Shown: positions 1 through 6,811 of the stretch, piece by piece | How the letters are laid out: each line of letters begins with the position of its first letter | How positions within the stretch are numbered: position 1 is the first letter of the stretch | Assembly: GCA_023387715.1 (NCBI GenBank) | Contig: JAEWHQ010000340.1 | Location: 1-10,689, forward strand | Direction of reading: 5' to 3' | Length of the DNA: 10,689 nucleotides | Source: Pseudomonadota bacterium | Lineage (GTDB): Bacteria > Pseudomonadota > Alphaproteobacteria > Rhizobiales > Rhizobiaceae | Notes under the pieces: generated by a model | What the model was told of the DNA's origin: nothing | The model's database searches: none | The model's input: only the letters and a program-made list of their open reading frames with translations | Translations under genes and position numbers: made by a program

Positions 1-2
1 CT

Positions 3-863
3 GTGCCACCGGTCGATTCCGCGCAGGATATCCGCTCCGAAATGCTTTCCATTATGAGCGAAATGGGCATCACGGTTGAAAAGCATCACCATGAAGTCGC
101 TGCTGCCCAGCACGAACTCGGTTTGAAATTCGACACACTCGTGCGTAATGCCGATAAGATGCAGATCCATAAATATGTCGTGCATCAGGTTGCCAATTCT
201 TACGGTAAAACCGCTACATTCATGCCGAAACCGGTTTTTGGTGAAAGCGGCTCAGGTATGCATGTGCATTTGTCGATCTGGAAAGATGGCAAGCCGACAT
301 TTGCCGGTAATGAATATGCAGGTCTTTCAGAAACCTGCCTCTATTTCATCGGCGGCATCATCAAACATGCTAAAGCGATCAACGCATTCAGCAACCCTTC
401 AACCAATTCTTACAAGCGTTTGGTGCCGGGCTATGAAGCGCCTGTTCTGTTGGCTTATTCTGCACGTAACCGCTCCGCTTCTTGCCGTATTCCGTTTGGT
501 TCTTCACCGAAATCCAAGCGCGTTGAAGTGCGTTATCCTGATCCGTCAGCAAACCCATATCTCTGCTTCGCAGCCTTGTTGATGGCTGGTCTTGACGGTA
601 TCAAGAACAAAATTCACCCAGGCCAGCCAATGGATAAAGATCTTTATGATCTGCCAGCCAAAGAGCTGAAAGAAATCCCGACTGTTTGCGCTTCTTTGCG
701 TGAGGCATTGGAAAGCCTTGATAAGGATCGTGAATTCCTGAAAGCCGGTGGTGTTTTTGAAGACGAACAGATCGACAGCTTCATTGAACTGAAAATGGCT
801 GAAGTGATGCGCTATGAAATGACCCCGCATCCGGTCGAATTTGATATGTATTACTCTTGCTAA
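3..863 (+). CDS. glnA: Glutamine synthetase type I, C-terminal part (5' truncated by window edge)
   Basis: GlnA condenses ammonium with glutamate using ATP, the main entry of nitrogen in the cytoplasm, as a dodecamer. The visible 286 residues are the C-terminal part of a protein usually near 469 residues, so roughly 180 are missing to the left. The first codon shown (GTG) is an internal valine of the VPPVDSAQD stretch and not a real start. Visible family motifs are [13 protein letters not shown] (28-40 of the fragment), the ammonium/glutamate-site GSGMHVH (83-89), [17 protein letters not shown] (131-147), [10 protein letters not shown] (155-164) and [15 protein letters not shown] (173-187). 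DKDLYDLP carries the tyrosine (fragment residue 215, codon 645-647) that GlnE adenylylates in this family, so control by adenylylation is expected. The protein ends MYYSC, where I recall a small residue rather than cysteine in relatives. glnB is often upstream in relatives but lies outside the window. Identification is secure. Confidence 0.97.
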   Translation: MPPVDSAQDIRSEMLSIMSEMGITVEKHHHEVAAAQHELGLKFDTLVRNADKMQIHKYVVHQVANSYGKTATFMPKPVFGESGSGMHVHLSIWKDGKPTFAGNEYAGLSETCLYFIGGIIKHAKAINAFSNPSTNSYKRLVPGYEAPVLLAYSARNRSASCRIPFGSSPKSKRVEVRYPDPSANPYLCFAALLMAGLDGIKNKIHPGQPMDKDLYDLPAKELKEIPTVCASLREALESLDKDREFLKAGGVFEDEQIDSFIELKMAEVMRYEMTPHPVEFDMYYSC

Positions 864-871
864 TTAATACT

Positions 872-901
872 AAAAAGCCCCGATGAAAATCGGGGCTTTT
901 T
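872..901. terminator. Bidirectional intrinsic terminator between glnA and the ATP12 gene
   Basis: A perfect 13-base-pair inverted repeat (AAAAAGCCCCGAT at 872-884, ATCGGGGCTTTTT at 889-901) flanks a GAAA loop. It has a GC-rich core and a T run at the 3' end on both strands. It begins 8 bases after the glnA stop and lies about 35 bases beyond the stop of the opposing ATP12 gene, so it can end transcription from both sides. Confidence 0.93.
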
Positions 902-936
902 CAATTAAATCATATAGTTATAAAAATAACCTAATA

Positions 937-1722
937 TTATGATATAGCCTTCAAAAGTGCGTCAGCGGCAAACATTTCCGCAGAACGTTTATTGCGGCGC
1001 CAGACGGCTTCCTCGTCTTCGCCCCAGTTCTCGATGGTCCAATCTTCATCCAGATGCGCCAGTTTCCATGCTTCTTCAGCTGTTAAGTGCTGCTTATAAA
1101 TCGCAAGCGAGAGCAAGGCAGAACCGGTTAAGGTGGTGAATGTATGCAGGATTGCCAGTGTCACCGGATCATTGGCACTTGATAAATGCACACCAAAGGC
1201 AGCAATCGCCTCGCGTGGTTGTTCGACATGCATCACACCTTCAGCAAGATTGAAGCGTGCGCCCAAGCTTTGCGCCCAGTCGATCAACGGATCCCACTGA
1301 TTGGTCTGACGATCAACCAGTTCCTGCGGGCTATCGGCACGGTAAAACAACATATCGCAGGATGCAAAGCGCAGGATATCCTCAAAGACAGCCTGACTAT
1401 CCAATGCGATACCATCAATCGCTGTATTGACCAGACGGGTAACCGGCATGGTTTCGGCGTTGACCACTTCCTTTTGCGCCTCAAACTCGTCAGCAATAAG
1501 CTGTGCGGCTGCGCGTGTGGTGAGCACTAAAGGCTGGCGCGCCGGTGTGCGAACCAGTTTGCCGTCGAGTTGCACGGTAAAGCCACCGTCGGCTTCGACC
1601 ACTTCCGCTTTTTCATAAAAACGTTTCGGCAATGGTGCTTTCATCTGAATTTGGGCGCGGCGCACCGGATCAGGATCAGAAAGTGTTGGCCCTGCTTCAA
1701 GGTCAGATAAAATATCGCGCAT
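937..1722 (-). CDS. ATP12-family F1-ATPase assembly chaperone
   Basis: ATP12 family proteins bind the alpha subunit of F1 and help assemble the F1 sector of ATP synthase. The family is known from mitochondria and alphaproteobacteria, where the protein is cytoplasmic. The 261-residue product is full length for the bacterial family. Motifs typical of it are PLPKRFY (31-36 region), LDGKLVRTPARQPL (52-65), TMPVTRLVNTAID (91-103), RFASCDMLFYRAD (118-130) and the C-terminal HLDEDWTIENWGEDEEA (223-239). No signal peptide or membrane segment is seen. The ATG at 1722 is preceded on the coding strand by GGAA about 8 bases upstream, a modest ribosome site. It lies 49 bases downstream of the EamA gene on the same strand and is probably co-transcribed with it, ending at the shared hairpin before glnA. 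Function is assigned by family only; action on this organism's ATP synthase is inferred. Confidence 0.92.
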   Translation of the reverse strand: MRDILSDLEAGPTLSDPDPVRRAQIQMKAPLPKRFYEKAEVVEADGGFTVQLDGKLVRTPARQPLVLTTRAAAQLIADEFEAQKEVVNAETMPVTRLVNTAIDGIALDSQAVFEDILRFASCDMLFYRADSPQELVDRQTNQWDPLIDWAQSLGARFNLAEGVMHVEQPREAIAAFGVHLSSANDPVTLAILHTFTTLTGSALLSLAIYKQHLTAEEAWKLAHLDEDWTIENWGEDEEAVWRRNKRSAEMFAADALLKAIS

Positions 1723-1771
1723 ATTTAAGTTCCGTCTTTAAGTGAATATATTTGCCGCTTCAAAAGCGTGT

Positions 1772-2731
1772 TCAAGATGCAGCTTTATGGCTGCCTGATT
1801 TAACTGGCCGGTTGATGATAATCAGCCCCAAGGCGATTAAAACCAGAGCCACAAAAATTTTCCAGCCCAATGCTTCGCCCAATAACAGCCCGCTCATGAG
1901 AACACCAAATGCCGGCGTGAGGAAGGCGAAATTGGAAAGTTTCGAGACAGGGTAGCGTCGCAACATCCAAAACCAAAGCGGGTAAGTGAAAGCAACAACA
2001 AAAACCGACTGGAAGAGAAACGCAATGACAGACCACATATCAGGCGAACGAATGAGCGAACCGCTCAAAGCCATGAAAGGTAAAGGTACCAGAGAGGCCA
2101 CTGCCAGCTGATAAAGCAAAACCTTTTCAGGCGCTGCGCGGGTAAGCGCGCTGCGTTTAATGACAATATTGGTCATGCCCCACATAATGCCGCCCGCAAG
2201 CGCCATCAGATCGCCGATATAAGCATAGGCGCCGACACTGGAGACACGGTCGGAAAACACCAGAAAAACACCGCCAAAGGCAATCAGCATGCCGATAACA
2301 GCCTGTAGGGACATGCGCTCGCCAAGCAGAAAATGGCTGCCGATGGCGACCCAAAACGGCATCATATTCATCATCAATGTCACGCGGCCGACATTGGTGT
2401 AGTCCATCGCCATAAAGATGAGGACAAATTCACTGCCAAACAGAAGGCCTGCCAGAATGCCCGGCCAGAACGTGCCGTCTTTGTTAAAGAGCGGTACTTT
2501 CTTATATTGGCACCACATGAAGACCAGCAGACCGCCTAAGATCGAACGGCCGCTCGCCATCAACATGGGGTTAAAACCCTGATTGCCTATTTTGATGGCA
2601 ACCTGATTGAGCCCCCATGTAAACATGAGAAACAGCACAAGCGCGAGCGCCACACCATCAAAGGGTGCAGGCTGCATATTGGGAGCTGGCGATATTGTGC
2701 CAATCTTTGTGCCTGTGCCGTTTGCTGACAT
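1772..2731 (-). CDS. EamA/DMT-superfamily inner-membrane transporter
   Basis: The 319-residue protein is a drug/metabolite transporter of the EamA (RhaT/YdcZ-like) type. About ten hydrophobic segments are visible, near residues 27-44, 53-72, 90-108, 115-136, 142-161, 171-189, 203-222, 233-252, 265-285 and 288-306. They form two five-helix halves. Family hallmarks are FTWGLNQVAIKIG near the first helix, NMMPFWVAIGSHFLLGERM (122-140) ending the first repeat, and the matching LTPAFGVLMSGLLLGEALGW (271-290) in the second. Such proteins export or import small metabolites such as amino acids or drugs, but the substrate cannot be read from sequence. The ATG at 2731 lies five bases after the stop of the pseudouridine synthase, with a GGAAG about ten bases upstream, so translation is probably coupled. 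The first 24 residues are polar and non-conserved looking. Confidence 0.93.
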   Translation of the reverse strand: MSANGTGTKIGTISPAPNMQPAPFDGVALALVLFLMFTWGLNQVAIKIGNQGFNPMLMASGRSILGGLLVFMWCQYKKVPLFNKDGTFWPGILAGLLFGSEFVLIFMAMDYTNVGRVTLMMNMMPFWVAIGSHFLLGERMSLQAVIGMLIAFGGVFLVFSDRVSSVGAYAYIGDLMALAGGIMWGMTNIVIKRSALTRAAPEKVLLYQLAVASLVPLPFMALSGSLIRSPDMWSVIAFLFQSVFVVAFTYPLWFWMLRRYPVSKLSNFAFLTPAFGVLMSGLLLGEALGWKIFVALVLIALGLIIINRPVKSGSHKAAS

Positions 2732-2736
2732 TGGGC

Positions 2737-3720
2737 TTAATCTTCCGCGTTTTCCATATCGAAGCTAAGCAGGTTCCATGTCTGCACCATATGGGGCGGC
2801 AACGGTGCTGTGACATCCAAAGTTCCGCCGGAAGGGTTGGGAATACGGATGCGGCGTGCGTGCAGGTGCAATTTATTTTGAATACCGCCCGGGAATTCCC
2901 AGTTCGTATCGGCTTCAAAATATTTAGGATCCCCGATGATCGGATGTCCGATATAGGCTGCGTGAACACGCAACTGGTGCGTACGGCCGGTATATGGTTC
3001 CATTTCCAGCCATGTCAGGCCGTTACCGGCCTTTTCAATGATGCGGTAAAATGAAACTGCGTGGTCTGAATCCGGCTCACCATGTTTGCAAACGCGCATT
3101 TTATCGCCGTCAGGCGTGGTTTCTTTCACCAGCCATGTGGAGATTTTATCTTCCTTTTTGCGTGGCAAACCTTTGACCAAAGCCCAATAGGTCTTTTTAG
3201 TATCGCGCTCACGGAAGGCAGCGGTTAATGACTGCGCCGCGCCGCGCGTTTTGGCTACCACTAAAACGCCGGACGTATCTTTATCGAGACGGTGTACCAG
3301 ACGTGGTTTCTCACCACGCTTGTTGCGCCATGCTTCCAGCATACCATCAACGTGGCGGGTGAGGCCAGAGCCGCCCTGCACTGCCAGACCTGCCGGCTTG
3401 TTGAAAACATAAACCTTTGGATCTTCATAAAGCAGCATCTGCTTGAGCACATCGCTGTCGCTCTGGCTGCGGATGCTTTTGCCGGTCAGTCCTGATGTTT
3501 CGGTTTTATCTTCCAGCCCCAGCGGCGGGATACGGATGGATTGTCCGCCTTGTAAACGGCTGTCGCTTTTTGCACGACCGCCATTCACGCGAATCTGGCC
3601 GGAGCGAAGCAATTTTTGCAAATGCCCAAAGCCCAATCCTGGATAATAAATCTTCATCCAGCGATCGAGTCGCATTCCTGTTTCATCCGCGGCAACGGTT
3701 TTAATTTCTACGCCAGCCAT
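2737..3720 (-). CDS. RluA/RluC-family large-subunit rRNA pseudouridine synthase
   Basis: This enzyme isomerises specific uridines in RNA, most likely 23S rRNA, to pseudouridine. Using the ATG at 3720 it has 327 residues. An N-terminal S4 RNA-binding domain (about 15-65: MRLDRWMKIYYPGLGFGHLQKLLRSGQIRVNG) precedes the catalytic domain. That domain contains FNKPAGLAVQGG (106-117), the RluA signature HRLDKDTSG (143-151, nucleophile Asp146), KTYWALVKG (176-184) and GRTHQLRVHAAYIGHPIIGDPKY (245-267). An in-frame ATG at 3786 would add 22 residues with no family similarity. The 3720 start gives the MAGVEIKTV beginning I recall from relatives, although neither site has a strong ribosome site. S4 plus this catalytic type fits RluC or RluD, and target positions cannot be assigned. 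It heads a leftward unit with the transporter and ATP12 genes. Confidence 0.93.
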   Translation of the reverse strand: MAGVEIKTVAADETGMRLDRWMKIYYPGLGFGHLQKLLRSGQIRVNGGRAKSDSRLQGGQSIRIPPLGLEDKTETSGLTGKSIRSQSDSDVLKQMLLYEDPKVYVFNKPAGLAVQGGSGLTRHVDGMLEAWRNKRGEKPRLVHRLDKDTSGVLVVAKTRGAAQSLTAAFRERDTKKTYWALVKGLPRKKEDKISTWLVKETTPDGDKMRVCKHGEPDSDHAVSFYRIIEKAGNGLTWLEMEPYTGRTHQLRVHAAYIGHPIIGDPKYFEADTNWEFPGGIQNKLHLHARRIRIPNPSGGTLDVTAPLPPHMVQTWNLLSFDMENAED

Positions 3721-4080
3721 AAGCTTAACCCAATTTTGTAATGCAAAGGCTGCTTGAAAAAGCATATGCGCTTTGCTTGGCGCCATTCATCATATGGCGC
3801 ATTGCATCATTTGTTGTTTTAAGCTCCTAGCACTGCTTTGCGCATCTTGCGAGTTAAGAATTGGAAACTTGGCTCAAAGAACACCAAAATTTAACGTTTC
3901 TATCACGCAGCATTACAGTCCGTTGTAATTTATGGTTGAAATGGCCACTTTCATGCCATTCTTGAAACCCAACTCTATTGTGTAAATTTCGCAAAAGTCC
4001 CATCTCATGGCAGGTGCAGCAAATTGTGAATGCAATAGCCACACATGCCAGCATGCCTGATGAATGGCCGGAGTTGAACT
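3721..4080. promoter_or_regulatory. Divergent intergenic region between the pseudouridine synthase gene and ndvA
   Basis: No believable gene lies in these 360 bases, which must hold the promoters of both divergent transcripts. Inverted repeats are GCGCCAT-N7-ATGGCGC (3780-3800), ATTACA-N6-TGTAAT (3912-3929) and AATGGC-N9-GCCATT (3940-3960). A TTGAAA at 3962-3967 followed 15 bases later by TAAATT (3983-3988) is a weak candidate -35/-10 pair for ndvA, with short spacing. A leftward open frame of 96 codons crosses the region but looks like chance. Confidence 0.5.
4070..4073 (+). promoter_or_regulatory. Ribosome binding site of ndvA
   Basis: GGAG lies 7 bases before the GTG at 4081. It supports GTG as the true start, since the next in-frame ATG (4111, codon 11) would cut the conserved N terminus LLKLYWRSMTYL. 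Confidence 0.75.
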
Positions 4081-5880
4081 GTGACATTATTAAAACTTTA
4101 TTGGCGCTCCATGACCTATCTGGCCGCTGAAAAGCGCGCCACAATCATTATGTGTATTGCCAGCACACTGGTTGCACTGGTGACACTGGCCGAACCGATT
4201 TTGTTCGGGCGGGTGATTGAAGCTATATCGGAACGCGCCAATGTCGTCACACAACTGGCCATGTGGGCAGCTCTTGGTATTTTCAATATTATCGCGGTGG
4301 TTTTTGTTGCGCGTGGTGCAGACCGGCTCGCTCATCGCCGCCGCCTCAGCGTTCTGACGGAATCTTATGAGCGCATCATCACCATGCCGCTTGCATGGCA
4401 CCAGAAGCGCGGCACATCGCACGCCTTGCACACACTTATTCGTGCAACAGATTCTCTCTTTACATTGTGGCTTGAGTTCTTACGTCAGCATTTAACCACC
4501 GTTGTTGCCCTCACCGCCCTTATTCCGCTTGCCATGCAAATGGACGTGCGCATGTCGCTTGTTCTTGTGGTGCTCGGCGTTATTTATGTGATGATCGGTC
4601 AATTGGTTATGCGTAAGACCAAAGATGGTCAGACAGCCGTTGAAAAACATCATCACCGCGTTTTTGAACATGTCAGCGACACGATCAGCAATGTGTCTGT
4701 GGTGCAGAGTTTTAATCGTATCACCACCGAAGCTGAAAACTTGCGCAAATATGCAGCCGACTTACAAAAAGCACAAAATCCGGTGTTGAATTGGTGGGCC
4801 TTGGCAAGCGGTCTCAACCGCATGGCATCTACTATTTCGATGGTGATTGTGCTGTTACTTGGTGCTTATTTTGTCTCCAAAGGTCAGCTGCGCGTGGGTG
4901 AAGTCATTGCCTTTATCGGCTTTGCCCAGCTGATGATCGGTCGTCTTGACCAGATCAGTGCCTTTATCAATCAGACCGTTTCAGCGCGCGCCAAGCTTGA
5001 AGAATTTTTCGAGATGGAAGATGCCACTGCTGACCGTTATGAGCCGGAAGATGCGCTGGAACTTAAAGATGTCACCGGCGAGATCATTTTTGACAATGTC
5101 ACTTACGAGTTCCCAAATTCCGGTCAGGGCGTTTATGATATTTCTTTTGCTGTGAAACCTGGGCAGACCGTTGCTATTGTCGGCCCGACAGGTGCCGGTA
5201 AAACAACACTGATTAATCTGTTGCAACGTGTTCATGAACCTGCTGCCGGTCGCATAACTATTGATGGTCATGATACACGTTTGGTTAGCCGCAATTCTCT
5301 TCGTCATTCCATTGCAACCGTGTTTCAGGATGCAGGTCTCTTTAATCGCTCGATTGAAGAAAATATCCGTATCGGCTGTAAAGATGCTGATAATGATGCT
5401 GTGCACGGTGCTTCCAAAGCAGCGGCTGCGCATGAGTTCATTTTGTCGAAAAGTGAAGGCTATGACACCAAAATCGGTGAGCGCGGCTCTAATCTTTCCG
5501 GTGGTGAGCGCCAGCGTCTGGCCATTGCCCGTGCAATCTTGAAAGATGCGCCGATCTTGGTGCTGGATGAAGCCACCTCTGCTTTGGACGTGGAAACTGA
5601 GGCAAAAGTTAAAAAAGCCATTGATGATTTGAGTGAAGGTCGCACAACCTTCATCATCGCGCACCGTTTATCGACTGTACGCTCAGCAGATCAGGTGTTG
5701 TTCCTTGATAAAGGTCATGTTGTGGAGCGCGGCAGCTTTGATGAACTGGCTGCGAAAAACGGCCGCTTTGCTGCACTGCTTCGCGCCGGTGGACTGATGG
5801 CATCCGATGATGAGGGCACGGAAAAAGATGCATCTAGCAGCAATGTGATGCCCTTTCCCGTCAAGGAAGTATCTGCTTAA
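4081..5880 (+). CDS. ndvA: Cyclic beta-1,2-glucan ABC exporter NdvA/ChvA/Cgt
   Basis: NdvA moves cyclic beta-1,2-glucan from cytoplasm to periplasm. In Rhizobium, Agrobacterium and Brucella the glucan serves osmotic adaptation and host interaction. The 599-residue half-transporter has an N-terminal six-helix exporter domain (about 20-300, with ADRLAHRRRLSVLTESYERI, PLAWHQKRGTSHALHTLIRATDSLFTLW and EKHHHRVFEHVSDTISNVSVVQS) and a nucleotide-binding domain (about 335-570). The latter is complete: Walker A GPTGAGKT (368-375), Q-loop VFQDAGLF (Gln416), signature LSGGERQ (472-478), Walker B ILVLDEA (492-498, Glu497) and H-loop His528. It works as a homodimer. The C-terminal tail SSNVMPFPVK resembles that of Brucella Cgt as I recall it. 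The start is GTG with GGAG 7 bases upstream. It stands alone between a divergent gene and a convergent one; the synthase gene (ndvB/cgs) is not here. All catalytic motifs are intact. Confidence 0.96.
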   Translation: MTLLKLYWRSMTYLAAEKRATIIMCIASTLVALVTLAEPILFGRVIEAISERANVVTQLAMWAALGIFNIIAVVFVARGADRLAHRRRLSVLTESYERIITMPLAWHQKRGTSHALHTLIRATDSLFTLWLEFLRQHLTTVVALTALIPLAMQMDVRMSLVLVVLGVIYVMIGQLVMRKTKDGQTAVEKHHHRVFEHVSDTISNVSVVQSFNRITTEAENLRKYAADLQKAQNPVLNWWALASGLNRMASTISMVIVLLLGAYFVSKGQLRVGEVIAFIGFAQLMIGRLDQISAFINQTVSARAKLEEFFEMEDATADRYEPEDALELKDVTGEIIFDNVTYEFPNSGQGVYDISFAVKPGQTVAIVGPTGAGKTTLINLLQRVHEPAAGRITIDGHDTRLVSRNSLRHSIATVFQDAGLFNRSIEENIRIGCKDADNDAVHGASKAAAAHEFILSKSEGYDTKIGERGSNLSGGERQRLAIARAILKDAPILVLDEATSALDVETEAKVKKAIDDLSEGRTTFIIAHRLSTVRSADQVLFLDKGHVVERGSFDELAAKNGRFAALLRAGGLMASDDEGTEKDASSSNVMPFPVKEVSA

Positions 5881-5892
5881 AAAATGATATAA

Positions 5893-5919
5893 AAAAAGCC
5901 CCGATTTTCGGGGCTTTTT
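5893..5919. terminator. Bidirectional intrinsic terminator between ndvA and the MBL hydrolase gene
   Basis: A perfect 12-base-pair inverted repeat (AAAAAGCCCCGA at 5893-5904, TCGGGGCTTTTT at 5908-5919) surrounds a TTT loop, with A and T runs on the two sides. It begins 12 bases after the ndvA stop and ends 5 bases before the stop of the opposing gene, so it serves both convergent transcripts. Confidence 0.93.
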
Positions 5920-5924
5920 AGTGC

Positions 5925-6746
5925 TCATGATTTAATTAAAAACTCGATCTGCATGCCGTCATAGGCAGGCTCCACATGTTCCGGCACTTGGGCAGAGACA
6001 GTTTCATAATCGAGCGGAATATGCATATGAGTCAAAATTGCCCGTTTTGGCTGCAAACGCTCAATCCATTCCAGTGCTTCTTCCAATGAAAAATGGCTGG
6101 CATGGCGGCGATATTGCAGCGCATCAATAATCAGCAAATCCAGATTTTTCAGCTTTTCTGGGCTGCCTTCCGGAAAAGCACTGACATCAGTGCAATAGGC
6201 CACATCACCGATACGGAAACCTAGGCTTTCAATATCGCCATGACGCTGTGACAATGGCTGAAAACTGATAGTGCCACCTGCCCCGCTAATGCTGAAAGAT
6301 GTTTCATTATCAATTTCATTGGCTTTCAAAATCGGCGGATAATTGGAGCCTTTGGGCGTCACAAAGCAATAGCCGAAGCTTTCATCAAGCCGCGCCTGCG
6401 TGGTGGCAGTCGCATAAATATCCATCAATGCCTGATTATCGGTCACATAGGTGCGCAGGTCATCAATGCCGTGGATGTGGTCTGCATGAGCATGGGTATA
6501 AAGCACCGCATCAAGTTTGGTAACTTTCGCATCAATCATTTGTGCGCGAAAATCCGGCCCCGTGTCGATCACCACCACCGTCTTGTCGCCTGACGGGCTG
6601 ATACGCTCAACCAGCAGCGACGCACGTCTGCGGTTGTTTTTCGGGTTTAGCGGATCACATGCGCCCCAATCGCCGTTGATGCGTGGCACGCCAGGTGATG
6701 AGCCGCAGCCCAAAATGGTCAAGCGCAGAGTTGATGCGTCGCTCAT
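5925..6746 (-). CDS. PhnP-like metallo-beta-lactamase-fold hydrolase
   Basis: The 273-residue cytoplasmic protein has the metallo-beta-lactamase fold in the PhnP/tRNase Z-like branch, which hydrolyses phosphodiester bonds with two metal ions. Visible residues are the N-terminal GCGSSPGVPR (13-22), IDTGPDFR (60-67), the metal-binding THAHADHIHG (HxHxDH at 85-90), a later histidine in QRHGD (169), the bridging aspartate in YCTDVS (187), RRHASH (213-218) and the C-terminal THMHIPLDYE (239-248). PhnP proper cleaves cyclic ribosyl phosphates in phosphonate breakdown, but no phn gene is nearby. This orthologue instead sits with holB-metG-tatD in many alphaproteobacteria as I recall, so a role in cyclic nucleotide or RNA-end processing is only a guess. 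It follows the TatD gene by 48 bases containing two hairpins. The ATG at 6746 has a perfect AGGAGG 4 bases upstream. Confidence 0.92.
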   Translation of the reverse strand: MSDASTLRLTILGCGSSPGVPRINGDWGACDPLNPKNNRRRASLLVERISPSGDKTVVVIDTGPDFRAQMIDAKVTKLDAVLYTHAHADHIHGIDDLRTYVTDNQALMDIYATATTQARLDESFGYCFVTPKGSNYPPILKANEIDNETSFSISGAGGTISFQPLSQRHGDIESLGFRIGDVAYCTDVSAFPEGSPEKLKNLDLLIIDALQYRRHASHFSLEEALEWIERLQPKRAILTHMHIPLDYETVSAQVPEHVEPAYDGMQIEFLIKS

Positions 6747-6750
6747 AGAG

Positions 6751-6756
6751 CCTCCT
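6751..6756 (-). promoter_or_regulatory. Strong Shine-Dalgarno of the MBL hydrolase gene
   Basis: AGGAGG on the minus strand lies 4 bases before the ATG at 6746, the strongest ribosome site noticed in the window. It sits directly after a small palindromic hairpin (6758-6773) in the mRNA and fixes the start. Confidence 0.85.
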
Positions 6757-6757
6757 C

Positions 6758-6773
6758 TTAGATTTTAATCTAA
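6758..6773. repeat. Palindromic hairpin just upstream of the MBL gene ribosome site
   Basis: TTAGATT at 6758-6764 and AATCTAA at 6767-6773 form a perfect 7-base-pair repeat with a two-base centre. It ends one base before the Shine-Dalgarno region on the minus strand. It could be a small mRNA structure or a protein-binding dyad. Confidence 0.45.
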
Positions 6774-6786
6774 AGGCATTGGCTTG

Positions 6787-6811
6787 CCCGGCCTTCAGAT
6801 TGAAGGACGGG
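6787..6811. repeat. GC-rich inverted repeat spanning the tatD stop codon
   Basis: Arms 6787-6797 and 6801-6811 pair at 10 of 11 positions (CCCGgCCTTCA / TGAAGGaCGGG) around a three-base loop. The tatD stop codon (6795-6797) lies in one arm. No T run follows on the minus strand, so it is not a standard terminator. It may stabilise mRNA or attenuate read-through to the MBL gene. Confidence 0.5.

Noticed and set aside
3718..3786. Extended start of the pseudouridine synthase at 3786
   Set aside because: The added 22 residues have no family similarity, and the ATG at 3786 lies inside the inverted repeat at 3780-3800; the 3720 start fits the S4 domain boundary.
3854..4144. A leftward 96-codon open frame across the ndvA upstream region
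   Set aside because: It overlaps the ndvA start and ribosome site on the opposite strand, has an unbiased composition rich in Cys, His and Trp, and resembles no family I know.
4981..5664. A 227-codon leftward open frame inside ndvA
   Set aside because: It lies wholly within the well-supported nucleotide-binding domain of ndvA on the opposite strand; its residues show no domain and many cysteines, typical of antisense shadow frames.
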